The notes under the pieces: model-generated
The model's database searches: none
What the model saw: the letters and a program-made list of their open reading frames with translations, nothing else
What the model was told of the DNA's origin: nothing
Assembly (NCBI GenBank): GCA_025716855.1
Contig: JAIXMQ010000042.1
Location: forward strand, 62,001 to 126,000
DNA from: Pilaira anomala
Taxonomy: Eukaryota > Mucoromycota > Mucoromycetes > Mucorales > Mucoraceae
Direction of reading: 5' to 3'
DNA: 64,000 nt
Program-made: the position numbers and the translations under genes
Shown here: positions 11,191-21,607 of the stretch, in pieces
Position numbering within the stretch: position 1 is the stretch's first letter
Layout of the letters: each line of letters starts with the position of its first letter

Positions 11191-12806
11191 CTGTGCTTCC
11201 ACTCTCAATTTACCGGATGTTTGAAAACTCCCAGACTAATTTAGCCAATTGTTTGAATCTAGCTTTTCTTAAATAGAATGGCCATTTTTCTAAAAATAAA
11301 TTGACCAAATTCTGATCAAAACGTTTACATTGGTTCATTATTTAAACATTTAGGGAAAGTATTTATGGGATATTGTATAAATCTTTGCAGGTGTTCAATA
11401 GGAACATCCGAACTTCCCTTTGTACATAACTCTTGTAGTAAGAGTTTCCACATTAGTCAATTTAGTTCTTCTAACTCTATCTTTTAATACTTTCCAAAAC
11501 ATCTCAATGAGGTTGACTTCAGGTGAATAAGGTGGAGGATATACAGGAGTGCAGCCTCTTTCTATAATTACAGGATCAATAATTTCTTTGCTATGAATTG
11601 GAGCATTGTCCATAATTATAAAAAAGCCTTTCATGTTAGGGAACTCATCCATGATGTCTAACGTATTGCTGATGAACTTTGCATAGCGACCGGCAGTAGT
11701 TCTTTTTGGGAATAGATGATTCTGCTTTTCGTTTTGTAGCGCCTACAACCTTTCGTTTATTAATGTTTCCTGGTTCTCTTATACTTAAATTCACAACGCC
11801 AAATGCTGAAACTGCACCGATAATAGTATGAGAAACACCTCTGGCAGATGGGGACTCTATAATGGCTTCGGTACCACGTCTTGACCAAGCTCTTGTACGG
11901 CGCATGTTTATATCGAAACCTGATTCAACCAGAAAAACACAATTTTCCATGTAAAACATACCATTCTTCAACAAATATAGCGCGAGCATCTAAAGTAGTT
12001 TGCTTGTTTCTGCCTACCGGATGACGAGTTACAACTTTAATACTGAGATTGCACTCTTCTTTCCATGAATTCAGCAACCCTACTTTTTTTTTTTTATTTC
12101 TAAACCTTCGAAACTTTTAACTAAATTCTCAACTGTGTCTTGTATAACGGCTGATGGATTATCATCGAGAAATTTTATCAGATGAATCTTATGCTGATTA
12201 TTGAGCTTGCTTTTAGGTCTATTTGGTGTACGGTTTGTTTTTTTTTAAATGGAATATTTTTTTCCAGATCATTGTTGTATGTTCGTTTCCATTTTCTAGC
12301 AGTTTCGTAGCTAATGTTGGCAGCTTTAGCAGCGTCACATGGTTTCATAAGCTTTTCATGCTGAAAATAAAAATATTTCAGTCGATCTTCGTTTGAGTAT
12401 TGATTATATACCGTCGCTCTTTCCTTCTTGGCAGGTGCTTCTTCCATATCAATGTCTTTTATAGCTTCGGTCTCCGTAAGCACCTTTTTGTTTTTAATGT
12501 ACTTTTGGAGGTCTGTTCACCTTTTTAACCGAAAAAAAGGTTCCACAAGGTACGCAGAAGCTTCTTCGCCAGATTCATTTACGATCCCTCCTCGATCGTC
12601 CTCGTGAAAAAAATTCATTGTAAAAAGTAATCGTTAGTTAAATAAAAGTCAAAAAAATTGGTAAAATTATTTATAATAAAAAGTTTTTTATTTGAATTAT
12701 TTTTTAAATTTTGCAAAAAACTTTTTAAATCTGGTTTTAAAATGATTCGCTGATTCATTTGCTTCTTCAATTGTATCTGCTTTTCTGAAAGAAACAGGTA
12801 AATTGA
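11191..12806 (-). mobile_element. Tc1/mariner-type transposon relic A
   Basis: The left end is TA followed by CTGTGCTTCCACTCTCAATT (11191 on). The same terminal sequence, inverted, ends relic B at 19874. The minus-strand transposase start is at 12618, followed by a helix-turn-helix region (CDAAKAANISYETARKWK) and DDE_3-type catalytic domain pieces. Lesions: TGA at 12517-12519, a frameshift in the A-run near 12240, a frame change near 11650, and the first catalytic Asp replaced by Val (FLVESGFD, ~11925). The second Asp (MDNAPIH) and Glu (PPYSPEVNLIE) remain. The right terminal repeat is cut after GGTAAATTGA (~12806), where other repeats begin. Confidence 0.85.
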
Positions 12807-12892
12807 CCTACAAAAGTAAAAAAAAGTAAAATCATTCATTTCATGCAAATTTTCATTTCGGATACATATACGGGAAAACTTAAATGTCACCC

Positions 12893-13484
12893 AGAGTAGT
12901 AAAAAATGAGGTAGTAAAATCACGGATGAAATTTGATCCAACTAGCCGTTAAACCACCAAAATACTTACCAGTTTTTTTTTACTATAATACTTGTTCTCT
13001 CTTCACTTGTAATTTGGACAAAAGGGACATTTTCTATTTGAGATTTATTAGACAAAATGAATCATTTATTTTCTGATAAAATTATTAGACTTACCATTGT
13101 CTTTTTTTTTCTTGGAACAATCTCTTCTCTAGGTAAGAAGTGTGGCAAAAGAAGAAGAGATTGAAAATGGAGCGGTAAGGAAGGAATATATGTAAAAAGA
13201 AGAAAGTGAAAGAAAAGAACAAATAAAAAAAAAAGATGATTTATAATGAAAAAAAAAAACCCCTGTTTGTCTGGCGTATGTGAAAGAAAACCCCCTGTTT
13301 GTCTGGCGTATAAGAAAAAAAACCTGCCTGTATGCCATGTGAAAAAAAAAAATTGATGTAATGGTGTATTTCATGCAAAAGTTATAAAAAACCTTATTCA
13401 CGTGACGATGTGCCTGTTTATACTTTTTATAAATCCGGATAAAAGTCATCCGTGATTTTACTACCTTTTTTTTACTACTCTTTT
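12893..13484. mobile_element. MITE-like element 1 (inverted repeats, no ORF)
   Basis: A ~40-bp sequence at ~12893-12934 (core GGTAGTAAAATCACGGATGA, preceded by AGAGTAGTAAAAAA) recurs inverted at ~13445-13484. The ~590-bp unit encodes nothing recognisable. Inside, ~13258-13345 has three degenerate copies of a CCCCTGTTTGTCTGGCGTAT-like unit. No clear target duplication was found. Confidence 0.5.
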
Positions 13485-13491
13485 CCCAGAC

Positions 13492-14513
13492 TTCACCATT
13501 TTGTATTTTTTTTTCAGAGCACCCGGTTTAAAAAAAATAAAAAATAAAATAAAAAGCTGCAAATTCATCGTTTTTTTTTTTGACGTTTTTGACAGAATTT
13601 TTTTTTTCTTTTAAGCACTTAAAGATTATCAATTACTCAAAACAAAACTAAAATTATCACAATACAAGTGATAGCTACGACGATCAAAGATAATATAGCT
13701 TGAGCTAGTTAATAATCTATGATCTACACTGCATTTAAATTCACGTTGCTTTCCTTACACATGATTATATGTTTTAATAAGATCTCTATAGGCAATCTTT
13801 TATTTTTTTTTAATTTATGTATATGTATATGTATATGTATATGTGAAAATAAAAGTTTTGTAGGAAGATGTTAACTAGTTAGATGGTGTCTCCAGATCTA
13901 TTACAAATGGTTGTATTAGATATATGTATTTGATTTGTATATAGCATACCAGTCGCATCTTCAACACGAGTTGGCGTAGACTCAAGCTTTGGTACAAAAT
14001 GCAAAATCGTATATACCACAAAGATCTTTTAAAATTGAGGTCTTTGTGCATTTTTTTACATATGTACATTAACCAAGCCCTTTGGATATATATGTTCCCC
14101 TACTACTAAGGATCTGGATGGGGAAGAGTCTTGAAAATTATCATCTTCTATAAGATAAATTCATTTTAAGATTAAAATTAACCTATGTGTAAAGAGAAGG
14201 ATTATACAATCTACTAGGGAGCATATTCCTTCACGTTTGATCTTAAACGGAGTATAGCTTTTCAAGTCAGCCTTAATTATGTCAACCTTAATTATTGCTT
14301 AAGCATCATCGAATTAAAATGATAAAGATAACCTCAAACTTCCTCTTATTAATTCGCTCAGAAAGATATAAAAAATATGATTATCTCAAGTATTTCGAAC
14401 TTTAACTTTTTTTTTTTTTTTTTAAAAAAAAACGATGAATTTGCAGCTTTTTTATTTTATTTTTATATTTTTAAAAACTGAGTGATCTGAAAAAAAAAAA
14501 TACCAAATGGTGG
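13492..14513. mobile_element. MITE-like element 2 with ~90-bp terminal inverted repeats
   Basis: The segment 13494-13581 (CACCATTTTG, then a T-run, CAGAGCACCCGG, an A/T-rich stretch, GCTGCAAATTCATCG and a T-run) is repeated inverted at 14424-14513. The ~840 bp between are AT-rich and non-coding, with a (TATATG)n tract near 13817-13841. It abuts MITE-like element 1. Which superfamily mobilised it is unclear. Confidence 0.55.
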
Positions 14514-14643
14514 GTGACAATTAATGCGAAAAAGGAAATTTAGTGGATGACATTTAATGGCTCTCATATATAAATATATGTAAATGTAAAATATGATATA
14601 ACTATCTTTCCATACTTACAGATACTTCGGATGTCTTTTTTGT

Positions 14644-15921
14644 TTAATGTTTATCATCTTCAACATCAAAGTCTTCTTCCTGTTGTCTTTTCTTACTTGC
14701 GACATTCAAAGCCTCATCAGAAGTATCGTTTTGTTGCTGTGAAGTAGCAGCTCCGTTAACCGAGGCGTTGGTATTACGAGGAGGAGTAAAAGCTGCTTCA
14801 GAAACAGAGTCTTCATCAGAAGGACAAGTATGATGAAGTAAGAACGAGTTCAATTCAAGGAGCAAAGCTCCTTTAGTAGGAAATTTGAAAACGTAAATAC
14901 TTTTATCTTTTACATACAACCGTTGGAAAATAGTTTGTATTAAACGATCATTCCATGCATTTACTGCAGTTTGATGTGGTCGTCTGTTTGGTTGTAGTAA
15001 TAATGCTTGTTGCAACTCGTTTGTTAAGTTGCTTACTTTGGTATCCCAATTGATAGAAACAGGGGCACAACGATTGAATGTATGGATACGCATTTCAATG
15101 GTATCCATACAAGCAATATAAAATAAGAGAGGTGTACCTTTACCTCCGATACCTTTTAGTAATGCCATTTCTTTATCAAAGTTAGCTTTGCAAGCCGAGT
15201 CATAGATAAATATTGCATCTACTTCACCTTTAGTGATAGGTTTGTACTAAAAAAATATATAAAAAAAAAAAATTAATGCTATTTTCATATACTCACACGA
15301 TCAAATTACTTCTTTAGGTTCTTTAATCTTCTTTCTTATTTTAACAATAATACCAAAAACATCGCTTCTGGGAAAGAGTTCAGATAAACGTTTCAAGTTG
15401 AAATTTGAGAAAGAAAAATAATCATAAACATTTTTTTCGGATCGCTTATTGCAACAGATTATGGCCGAGTCGAAGTTCTACAGATACAAAAAGATGTTAA
15501 GAACCTTTTTTTTAAAAAAAAACATATTTGAGTCTACCATGGGATTTTCATTTATTCTTGTTAGCAACTTTGTTAAGAACATGATCTTTCCAAAATGGGA
15601 GTCTTTGGTAAGAGGTGGTTTAACGTTGCTGAAAGGTGAGAGTAAAGCCTTTATGCTCAAGTTATCTACGTGCTCGCTTTCTTGTAAGAAAAGTTTCTCA
15701 TACTCATTCACTTCGTCCGAAAAAGCCATAATTGGAATTACTTCGGGCGGGATAGGTAACGGCTCAAAGGTTTTTGTTCGAAGTCGGTTAAATTGACTCT
15801 TTAAGACAGTAATCCCTCCTTGGTAATTTGATACCGGTTGATTAGTTACAGGTCTTGGAATGGGGACCATAGAACTTGAAGTTTGAAAAGGTTCAACTCG
15901 TTTAGGTTTAATAGAATCCAT
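14644..15921 (-). CDS. Unrecognised 384-aa protein, three exons
   Basis: Exons 15538-15921, 15310-15477 and 14644-15246 join in phase 0 throughout. Reading through instead of splicing gives stops, which supports the introns; one intron contains a T8A9 tract. The N-terminal ~70 residues are proline- and polar-rich. The middle has a compact folded-looking region (NLKRLSELFPRSDVFGIIVK, then EVDAIFIYDSACKANF and TPLLFYIACMD). Residues ~240-310 are helical and hydrophobic. The C-terminal ~70 residues are acidic and low-complexity, with a KKRQQEEDFD ending that could serve as a nuclear signal. No membrane segment or signal peptide is evident. I do not recognise the family and assign no function. 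Confidence 0.7.
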
Positions 15922-16146
15922 AATACTATGTAAAATGAGAAAAAAAGGGTAATAGATAAATATTCACAAAGTTGTTTATTTTATTTAAAAATAAAAATGG
16001 TTTAAACCAATAAGATAAAAGGTTTTTACAATAAAGACGCCTAAAAGAAACACATGTTAATACACAAAAAAAATAAAGACTTGCAGCAATGCTAAAGTTA
16101 TGATAAATAAACAAGGTGGTAGCTCATCATCCAATAAAATTCTGTA

Positions 16147-16921
16147 CTTACTCAGTTTCCATACGGTCACCGATAATACATGTTTGAGATCTACTTAAAC
16201 CAAGTTGACGTTGAGCATATCGCATGTTAAAGCAGAAGGTTTACCACAAGAGAAGGCCTTGGTCTTTGTTACCATCTCAATACAAGCCGCAAAAGCACCA
16301 GTGGAAGGTACGCTGTTGCCATCTGAATCCATAGTTGCCACATCGAGGTTAGTAGCAATTAATTTGGCACCTTGTTGTACAAGTTGTACAGCTTCGGTAA
16401 TTTTCTCGAAATTGTAATTTGCAGTTTCCCCCAAAACAACATAATCTGGGTTATGATCGTTCATGTAGAATCCTTTCTCATATAAAGCCCAACAGAGACC
16501 AGGTTCGCCGATTACATAGACAGTACCACCTTCAGGCATTTGTGATTCAAGGAAATATGCAGTGGCTTGACCTGATGTAATAAAGTGGTCTTGAGAGACT
16601 TGAAGACCAAGAATTGCGAATTTATTTTGTAATTCACGAGGAATACAAGAGCAAACATTAGTTAAGAGCAGATACTTTTTGTTATTGTCATCCAAAAATT
16701 GAACAAGTTCTTTAGCACCAGGCAATAAACTAGAACCCTAAGAATATATACCAGTTTAATTTTTTACCGCTGTCAATTTGTTGTGTTTTCTTAATTACCT
16801 TGTAAATAACATTGTCCATATCAATGATGAAACCTAATTTTGTCTAATTTCAGCTAATCATTCTAAGCGAATTACAGTCACGCAAGAGTGCCCAGTCTTT
16901 AGCTTCGATAGTGTCTGACAT
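16147..16921 (-). pseudogene. HAD-superfamily phosphatase (NagD/PNPase type), truncated pseudogene
   Basis: Exons 16876-16921, 16799-16833 and 16147-16737 give MSDTIEAKDWALL, then the nucleophile motif FIIDMDNVIYK (DxD), LLLTNVCS (motif II), ITSGQATAYF, TNLD and GKPS (motif III lysine), and IIGDRMETD (motif IV). The first intron is only 42 nt, but removing it deletes two stops and joins the phase correctly. A one-base deletion near 16235 (between GKPSAL and RYAQRQLG) shifts the frame to an early stop at 16195. The normal exons after GDRMETD are absent: a good donor (GTAAGT) at ~16146 is followed only by non-homologous DNA. In functional relatives this family dephosphorylates small phosphometabolites. 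Here a product would lack motif IV. Confidence 0.8.
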
Positions 16922-17812
16922 AATGATGTATATTTATTATTGATTCATTTTGTTGTTATATAAACAAAAAGAAGAAGAACTAAACTAAAATACATAGGAG
17001 GTCCTTTTTATGTTTTTTTTATCTAATCAATTGTCAATGGCATATATCTATTATAAATTCATATATAACTCACCAAGGATGCTTCTTTAAAAAGCCACTC
17101 AAGTTTTACCATTAACTACCAAGTCAAAGATAAACTTAAAAATTATGTATTATATAGCTTATTCTCATACAGCTATTTTATTCTTTAAAAAAAAATCTCG
17201 GTTTTTATGTATCACACACTTTTTTGAAATTTATGCAAAAAAATAAAGGTTGGTCTGCAGGTTAATCGTTAAACTGATAAAGTTATAGCCTAAACGCAAT
17301 TACTTCTATTTTTAACTGGATTATATGAAACATGCCTTTTTTTTTTTCTTGGCGTGAAGCATTCGAGCAAATGTTGCGTTCATACTATTGTGTTACAATC
17401 AGTACTTTTATGTAAGCTAAATAAGTAAAGATGGCTTTTTTTCTCTAACTACATATATTCATTTCTTAATATATCATAATCGACATATGTTTGATACACA
17501 ATGAGCCTTGGACTTTTTTTTAATACATTACATAATTAAGTTGAACCTAGTTTTTTCTTCTTTCAATTGAATAAACAAACTACGGCGGGATGGCCCAAAA
17601 TAACATAAAAAAAAAGGCGAAAAGAACTATGTAAGTTAATACATACAAGTTTTTTTTTAATTACACCAACTATTTTTAAATTTTTATCAATATGAGATAC
17701 ATTGCAAGTGATGATTTATTTCAGAAAATTAAATGAAACAGACGTATAAGAGGCGGAGAGTAGTTTTTAATGTAAGAATGAGAGAGAGAGAGAGAAAAAA
17801 GAAAACTAAGAT
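16922..17812. other. Intergenic, nothing identified
   Basis: AT-rich spacer between the HAD pseudogene start and the stop of the 148-aa gene. It includes T-runs and an (AG)n tract at ~17780-17794 just after that stop. No ORF with protein-like composition was seen. Confidence 0.5.
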
Positions 17813-18328
17813 TTATTGCTCACTAGTTTCACTATTGTAACCACTATCGAATATGCTCTTCTTAGCATCAACTTCGTCTTTGTTCACCAGGGTTTTAATA
17901 CCGCGAAGAGGACTATAGAGGCCAGCATTGTTAGGAATCAAATTAATGGCCCGGAGATAATCACGTTGATTAGCAATTACAATCTCGGAAGGTTCACCAC
18001 TGAAAAGAGGGCCTGGAATTATGAGAGTAACGCTTTCAACCGTAACACCATAGGGACCTAAAGCAGATTGGACTTCCTTCATAAAATCAGAGTCAATAGG
18101 ATTATCATTAAAGGCAAGAATGAGGCTTTTATTGGTGCCATCACTAGCATAAAACTCAAGGCACCAGTAAGTATTGGGGACTTGTCGTCTTGCAGCATAG
18201 GGGTTTCTGATAGGAACAGGGCTATAATAGCTTGCCTAAACATGTATGTTGAATATGTATATTCTATTTTTTTTTAATAATAATGTATTTTAGATCATAC
18301 TTACTTTATAATCAGATGTATGACACAT
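17813..18328 (-). CDS. Unrecognised 148-aa protein
   Basis: A 24-bp first exon (18305-18328, MCHTSDYK) and a main exon (17813-18235) join in phase 0, using GTAAGT and a TTTAG acceptor. The protein reads YYSPVPIRNPY near the N-terminus, has an alternating hydrophobic core (TYWCLEFYASDG, then SLILAFND and VESVTLIIPGPLF) suggestive of a small beta-rich domain, and ends in a polar acidic tail. No signal peptide or membrane segment is evident. The start could lie further upstream if another tiny exon exists. No family was recognised. Confidence 0.6.
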
Positions 18329-18597
18329 TTTTATAAAAGGCCTTTTTATTTTGTAAAGAAAAAGAAAAAGAAAACAGACAAGGTATTTTTTTTATTGTTT
18401 AAATAGATATAGTAACTGAATATATCTGTGAATACGTGATCCATTTGTGTCGAACATAACAGAGTTTGATAAAATTATAAAATGTGTTGACTTAACTTAA
18501 AAAAAAGTAGGACTTTTTACAATACACAACTACATTGACATTCAGCATCCACAGGATTTATACTTGGATTTATACTTGGATTTATACGTAATGACAA

Positions 18598-18601
<4 letters not shown>

Positions 18602-18646
<45 letters not shown>
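18602..18646. repeat. 45-bp poly-T tract at a transposon breakpoint
   Basis: An uninterrupted T run that abruptly replaces the C-terminal coding part of Tc1 relic B. On its left is a short tandem GGATTTATACTT repeat (~18556-18588). The run length is liable to sequencing error. Confidence 0.8.
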
Positions 18647-18648
<2 letters not shown>

Positions 18649-19874
18649 GATCAACTATTTCTTTACTGTGAATTGGGGCGTTATTCATAACTATAAAAAA
18701 GCCTTTCATGTTAGGGAACTCATCCATGATGTCTAACGTATTGCTGATGAACTTTGCATAGCGACCGGCAGTAGTTCTTTTTGGGAATAGATGATTCTGC
18801 TTTTCGTTTTGTAGCGCCTACAACCTTTCGTTTCTTAATGTTTCCTAGTTCTCTTATACTTAAATTCTCAACGCCAAATGCTGAAACTGCACCGATAATA
18901 GTATGAGAAACACCTCTGGCAGATGGGGACTCTATAATGGCTTCGGTACCACGTCTTGACCAAGCTCTTGTACGGCGCATGTTTATATCGAAACCTGATT
19001 CATCCAGAAAAACACAATTTTCCATGTAAGACATACCATTCTTCAACAAATATAGCACGAGCATCTAAAGTAGTTTGCTTGTTTCTGCCTACCGAATGAC
19101 GAGTTACAACTTTAATACTAAGATTGCACTCTTCTTTCCATGAATTCAGCAGCCCTACTTTTTTTTTTATTTCTAAACCTTCGAAACTTTTAACTAAATT
19201 CTCAACTGCGTCTTGTATAACGGCTGATGGATTATCATCGAGAAATTTTATCAGATGAATCTTATGCTGATTATTGAGCTTGCTTTTAGGTCTATTTGGT
19301 GTACGGTTTGTTTTTTTTTAAATGGAATATTTTTTTCCAGATCATTGTTGTATGTTCGTTTCCATTTTCTAGCAGTTTCGTAGCTAATGTTGGCAGCTTT
19401 AGCAGCGTCACATGGTTTCATAAGCTTTTCATGCAAAAAATAAGAATATCTCAGTCGATCTTCGTTTGAGTATTGATTATACACCGTGGCTCCTTCCTGC
19501 TTAGCAGGTGCTTCCTCTATATCAATGTCTTTTGAAGCTTCGGTTTCAGAAAGCACTTTTTTGTTCTTAATATACTTTTGGAGGTCTGTTCACCTTTTTA
19601 ATCGAAAAGAAGGTTCCACAAGGTATGCAGAAGCTTCTTCACCAGATTCATTTACGATCCCTCCTCCACCGTCTTCGTGAAAAAAGTTCATTGTAGAAAG
19701 TAAATGTTAATAAAATAAAGTACATGTCAGTAGAATACAAGTCAAAAAGTTGGTATAACTATTTATAGAGAATGGTCATTTTATTTAAAAAATCTGGGCA
19801 AAATAACTTCAAACAAACGGCAATTTATACTCCCACTACCGTCAAAAAATAGGTAAATTGAGAGTGAAGCACAG
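18647..19874 (-). mobile_element. Tc1/mariner-type transposon relic B
   Basis: Closely related to relic A along its length, including the same TGA (19590-19592) and the same A-run frameshift near 19315. The right terminal inverted repeat is intact (...GAGAGTGAAGCACAG, ending 19874, followed by TA). The left end is lost at the poly-T run, so the PPYSP...E catalytic glutamate is missing. The first catalytic Asp is kept (FLDESGFD), but the second is Asn (VMNNAPIH). It lies 114 bp upstream of the eIF3j start codon. Confidence 0.85.
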
Positions 19875-19988
19875 TATTTTGTCTTTATTATAAAAATGGA
19901 CATGGCTTGTAGCGGCCTTTAAATGAGCCTTTCAAAGGAGTGAAATTTTTTTTTTATTTTACTTCTTTATTGAAAACACGGAAAAACA

Positions 19989-21005
19989 ATGAGCGATTGG
20001 GGTAAAGTAGAATAGAAATAAACGAAAAGGTATAATAAAACTTTACTTAAAAACTATTTATCTTGTAACAGAGGAAGAATACGAAGCCGAAGTTGTCGTC
20101 AACACTAAGCCCAAGATGTCTTGGGATGACGAGGAAAGTGACGATAATAACAACAATGTCAAGGAAGACTGGGATGATTCTGACGAAGAAGAAGAACAGG
20201 TTAAGCCTGTAAAGAAGGAAGAGACCGTAGCTGCTTCTTCACCTGCTAAAAAGAACTTGACCTTGAAGCAAAAGATTGCTGAAAAGGAAGCTATTTTGAA
20301 AGAGCAAAAGGCAAAGAAGATTGCTTTGGTATGTATCTACCCTGGGATATCATTTACATGTTTGACTTATTATCTATATGTATATATAGGCTCAAAAATT
20401 CATGGAAGGTGAAACTGAAGAAGAAAGATTCGAAAAGGCTCAAAAGGAAGCTGGTATCAAAAAAGCCGAATTCTCTGAACTCGAAGCTGATGCACGTAAG
20501 TTAAAATGATAAAATGTGTGTGTGTATGCGTATATCGAGTTGATCCTAATAGAAGGTTATGTTTTTTTTTCTCTTAGCTGCCAAACCTCCTGCAAAGCCT
20601 GTCGAATCTATCAAGCCTAGACTTCGTGCTGATTTTGTAGAACTTCAAAAGTTATTAACTGATATGATTCTTAAGCAAAAGGTAAAAAAAAAAAAAAAAG
20701 AGGATACGTGATTTGATCAGGTTATATTAAATGAATGGATTCTATTTTATTTATAATAGGATAACCCAGCTTACGCTTCATTCATTGAACAATTAGCTAA
20801 GGAAGTTGCTGCACCTATGAAGGATATGGATGTCCGTAAAGCAGCTTCTAGTTTGACAGCTCTCGCTAACGATAAACAACGTCAACAAAAGGAAGCTCTC
20901 AAGAATAGCAAAAAGGCTAAGGGTAAGGTTCAACCTGCTGCAAAGGCTGCTGCTCCTACTAGAGAATATTCCACCACTTATGATGACTTTGATGATTTCA
21001 TGTAA
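19989..21005 (+). CDS. HCR1: Translation initiation factor eIF3 subunit j
   Basis: Five exons (19989-20001, 20072-20328, 20390-20495, 20578-20681, 20760-21005) give 241 aa with every junction in frame. The 13-bp first exon encodes MSDW. The order is diagnostic of eIF3j: an acidic N-terminus with W residues (MSWDDEESDD, WDDSDEEEE), a lysine-rich coiled region (LTLKQKIAEKEA), the central helical domain (MEGETEEERFEKAQ; ELQKLLTDMI), and the C-terminal basic helix ending in an acidic-aromatic tail (TYDDFDDFM). The protein associates loosely with eIF3, binds near the 40S decoding centre, and acts in start-site selection, mRNA recruitment and recycling. The gene looks intact. Its promoter is squeezed between the start codon and Tc1 relic B. 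Confidence 0.95.
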
Positions 21006-21607
21006 AAAAATAAAAACAAAAAGAGAAGAAAGAAAAAAAAAATTAATATCAAATAAAAACAACAAAATATAATATGGATTTAATGAGTGCTATTTATCAT
21101 CCATGATTTATATTATCACTTTTATTACGTGAATTCAATTATTTAAAAAAAAAAGGGGGGGGGGGGAAACTTGATATTATATTTCTCGAACTTTTTTTTT
21201 TTCAAAGTCCAATGTTTTGATGTATAGGTACATACATGGTCTTTATTTTGGGTTTCAAGTGGTTTTGAGACCTGTTCAGTCTCTTGATGTAGGCGAGCTC
21301 TTTATGATAAACATCATCTGAAATTATATTTAGCATTTGCTTTTACTTCTTGATATTTAGCTTATATAAAGTAACAATTATGCTACTTAAATTATCAACA
21401 TAAACAAATTGTTGATTTGTTGATATGTTGGTTTTCACTGTCAAAAAAAACAATGTTAATTTGTGCGCATCCTGAAAAAACGCCAGACCCTTTTTTTTTT
21501 CTTTCTCTGCTTTTTTAAAATAAAATAAAATAAAGAAAAAGCTCTCACTCAACTTGTTACTTCTCTCTCTCTCTCTCTCTCATTCTTCATAAATAAACAT
21601 TCGACTC
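21006..21607. other. Intergenic between eIF3j and the polymerase gene
   Basis: Holds the eIF3j 3' flank (a G9 run at ~21164-21172), homopolymer runs and a (CT)n tract at ~21562-21580 immediately upstream of the polymerase start, a likely promoter-proximal pyrimidine tract. No gene seen. Confidence 0.5.

Noticed and set aside
16834..16875. Two stops after the HAD gene's first exon taken as lesions
   Set aside because: A 42-nt intron removes both and restores the catalytic motif. Only the later frameshift and lost exons make it a pseudogene.
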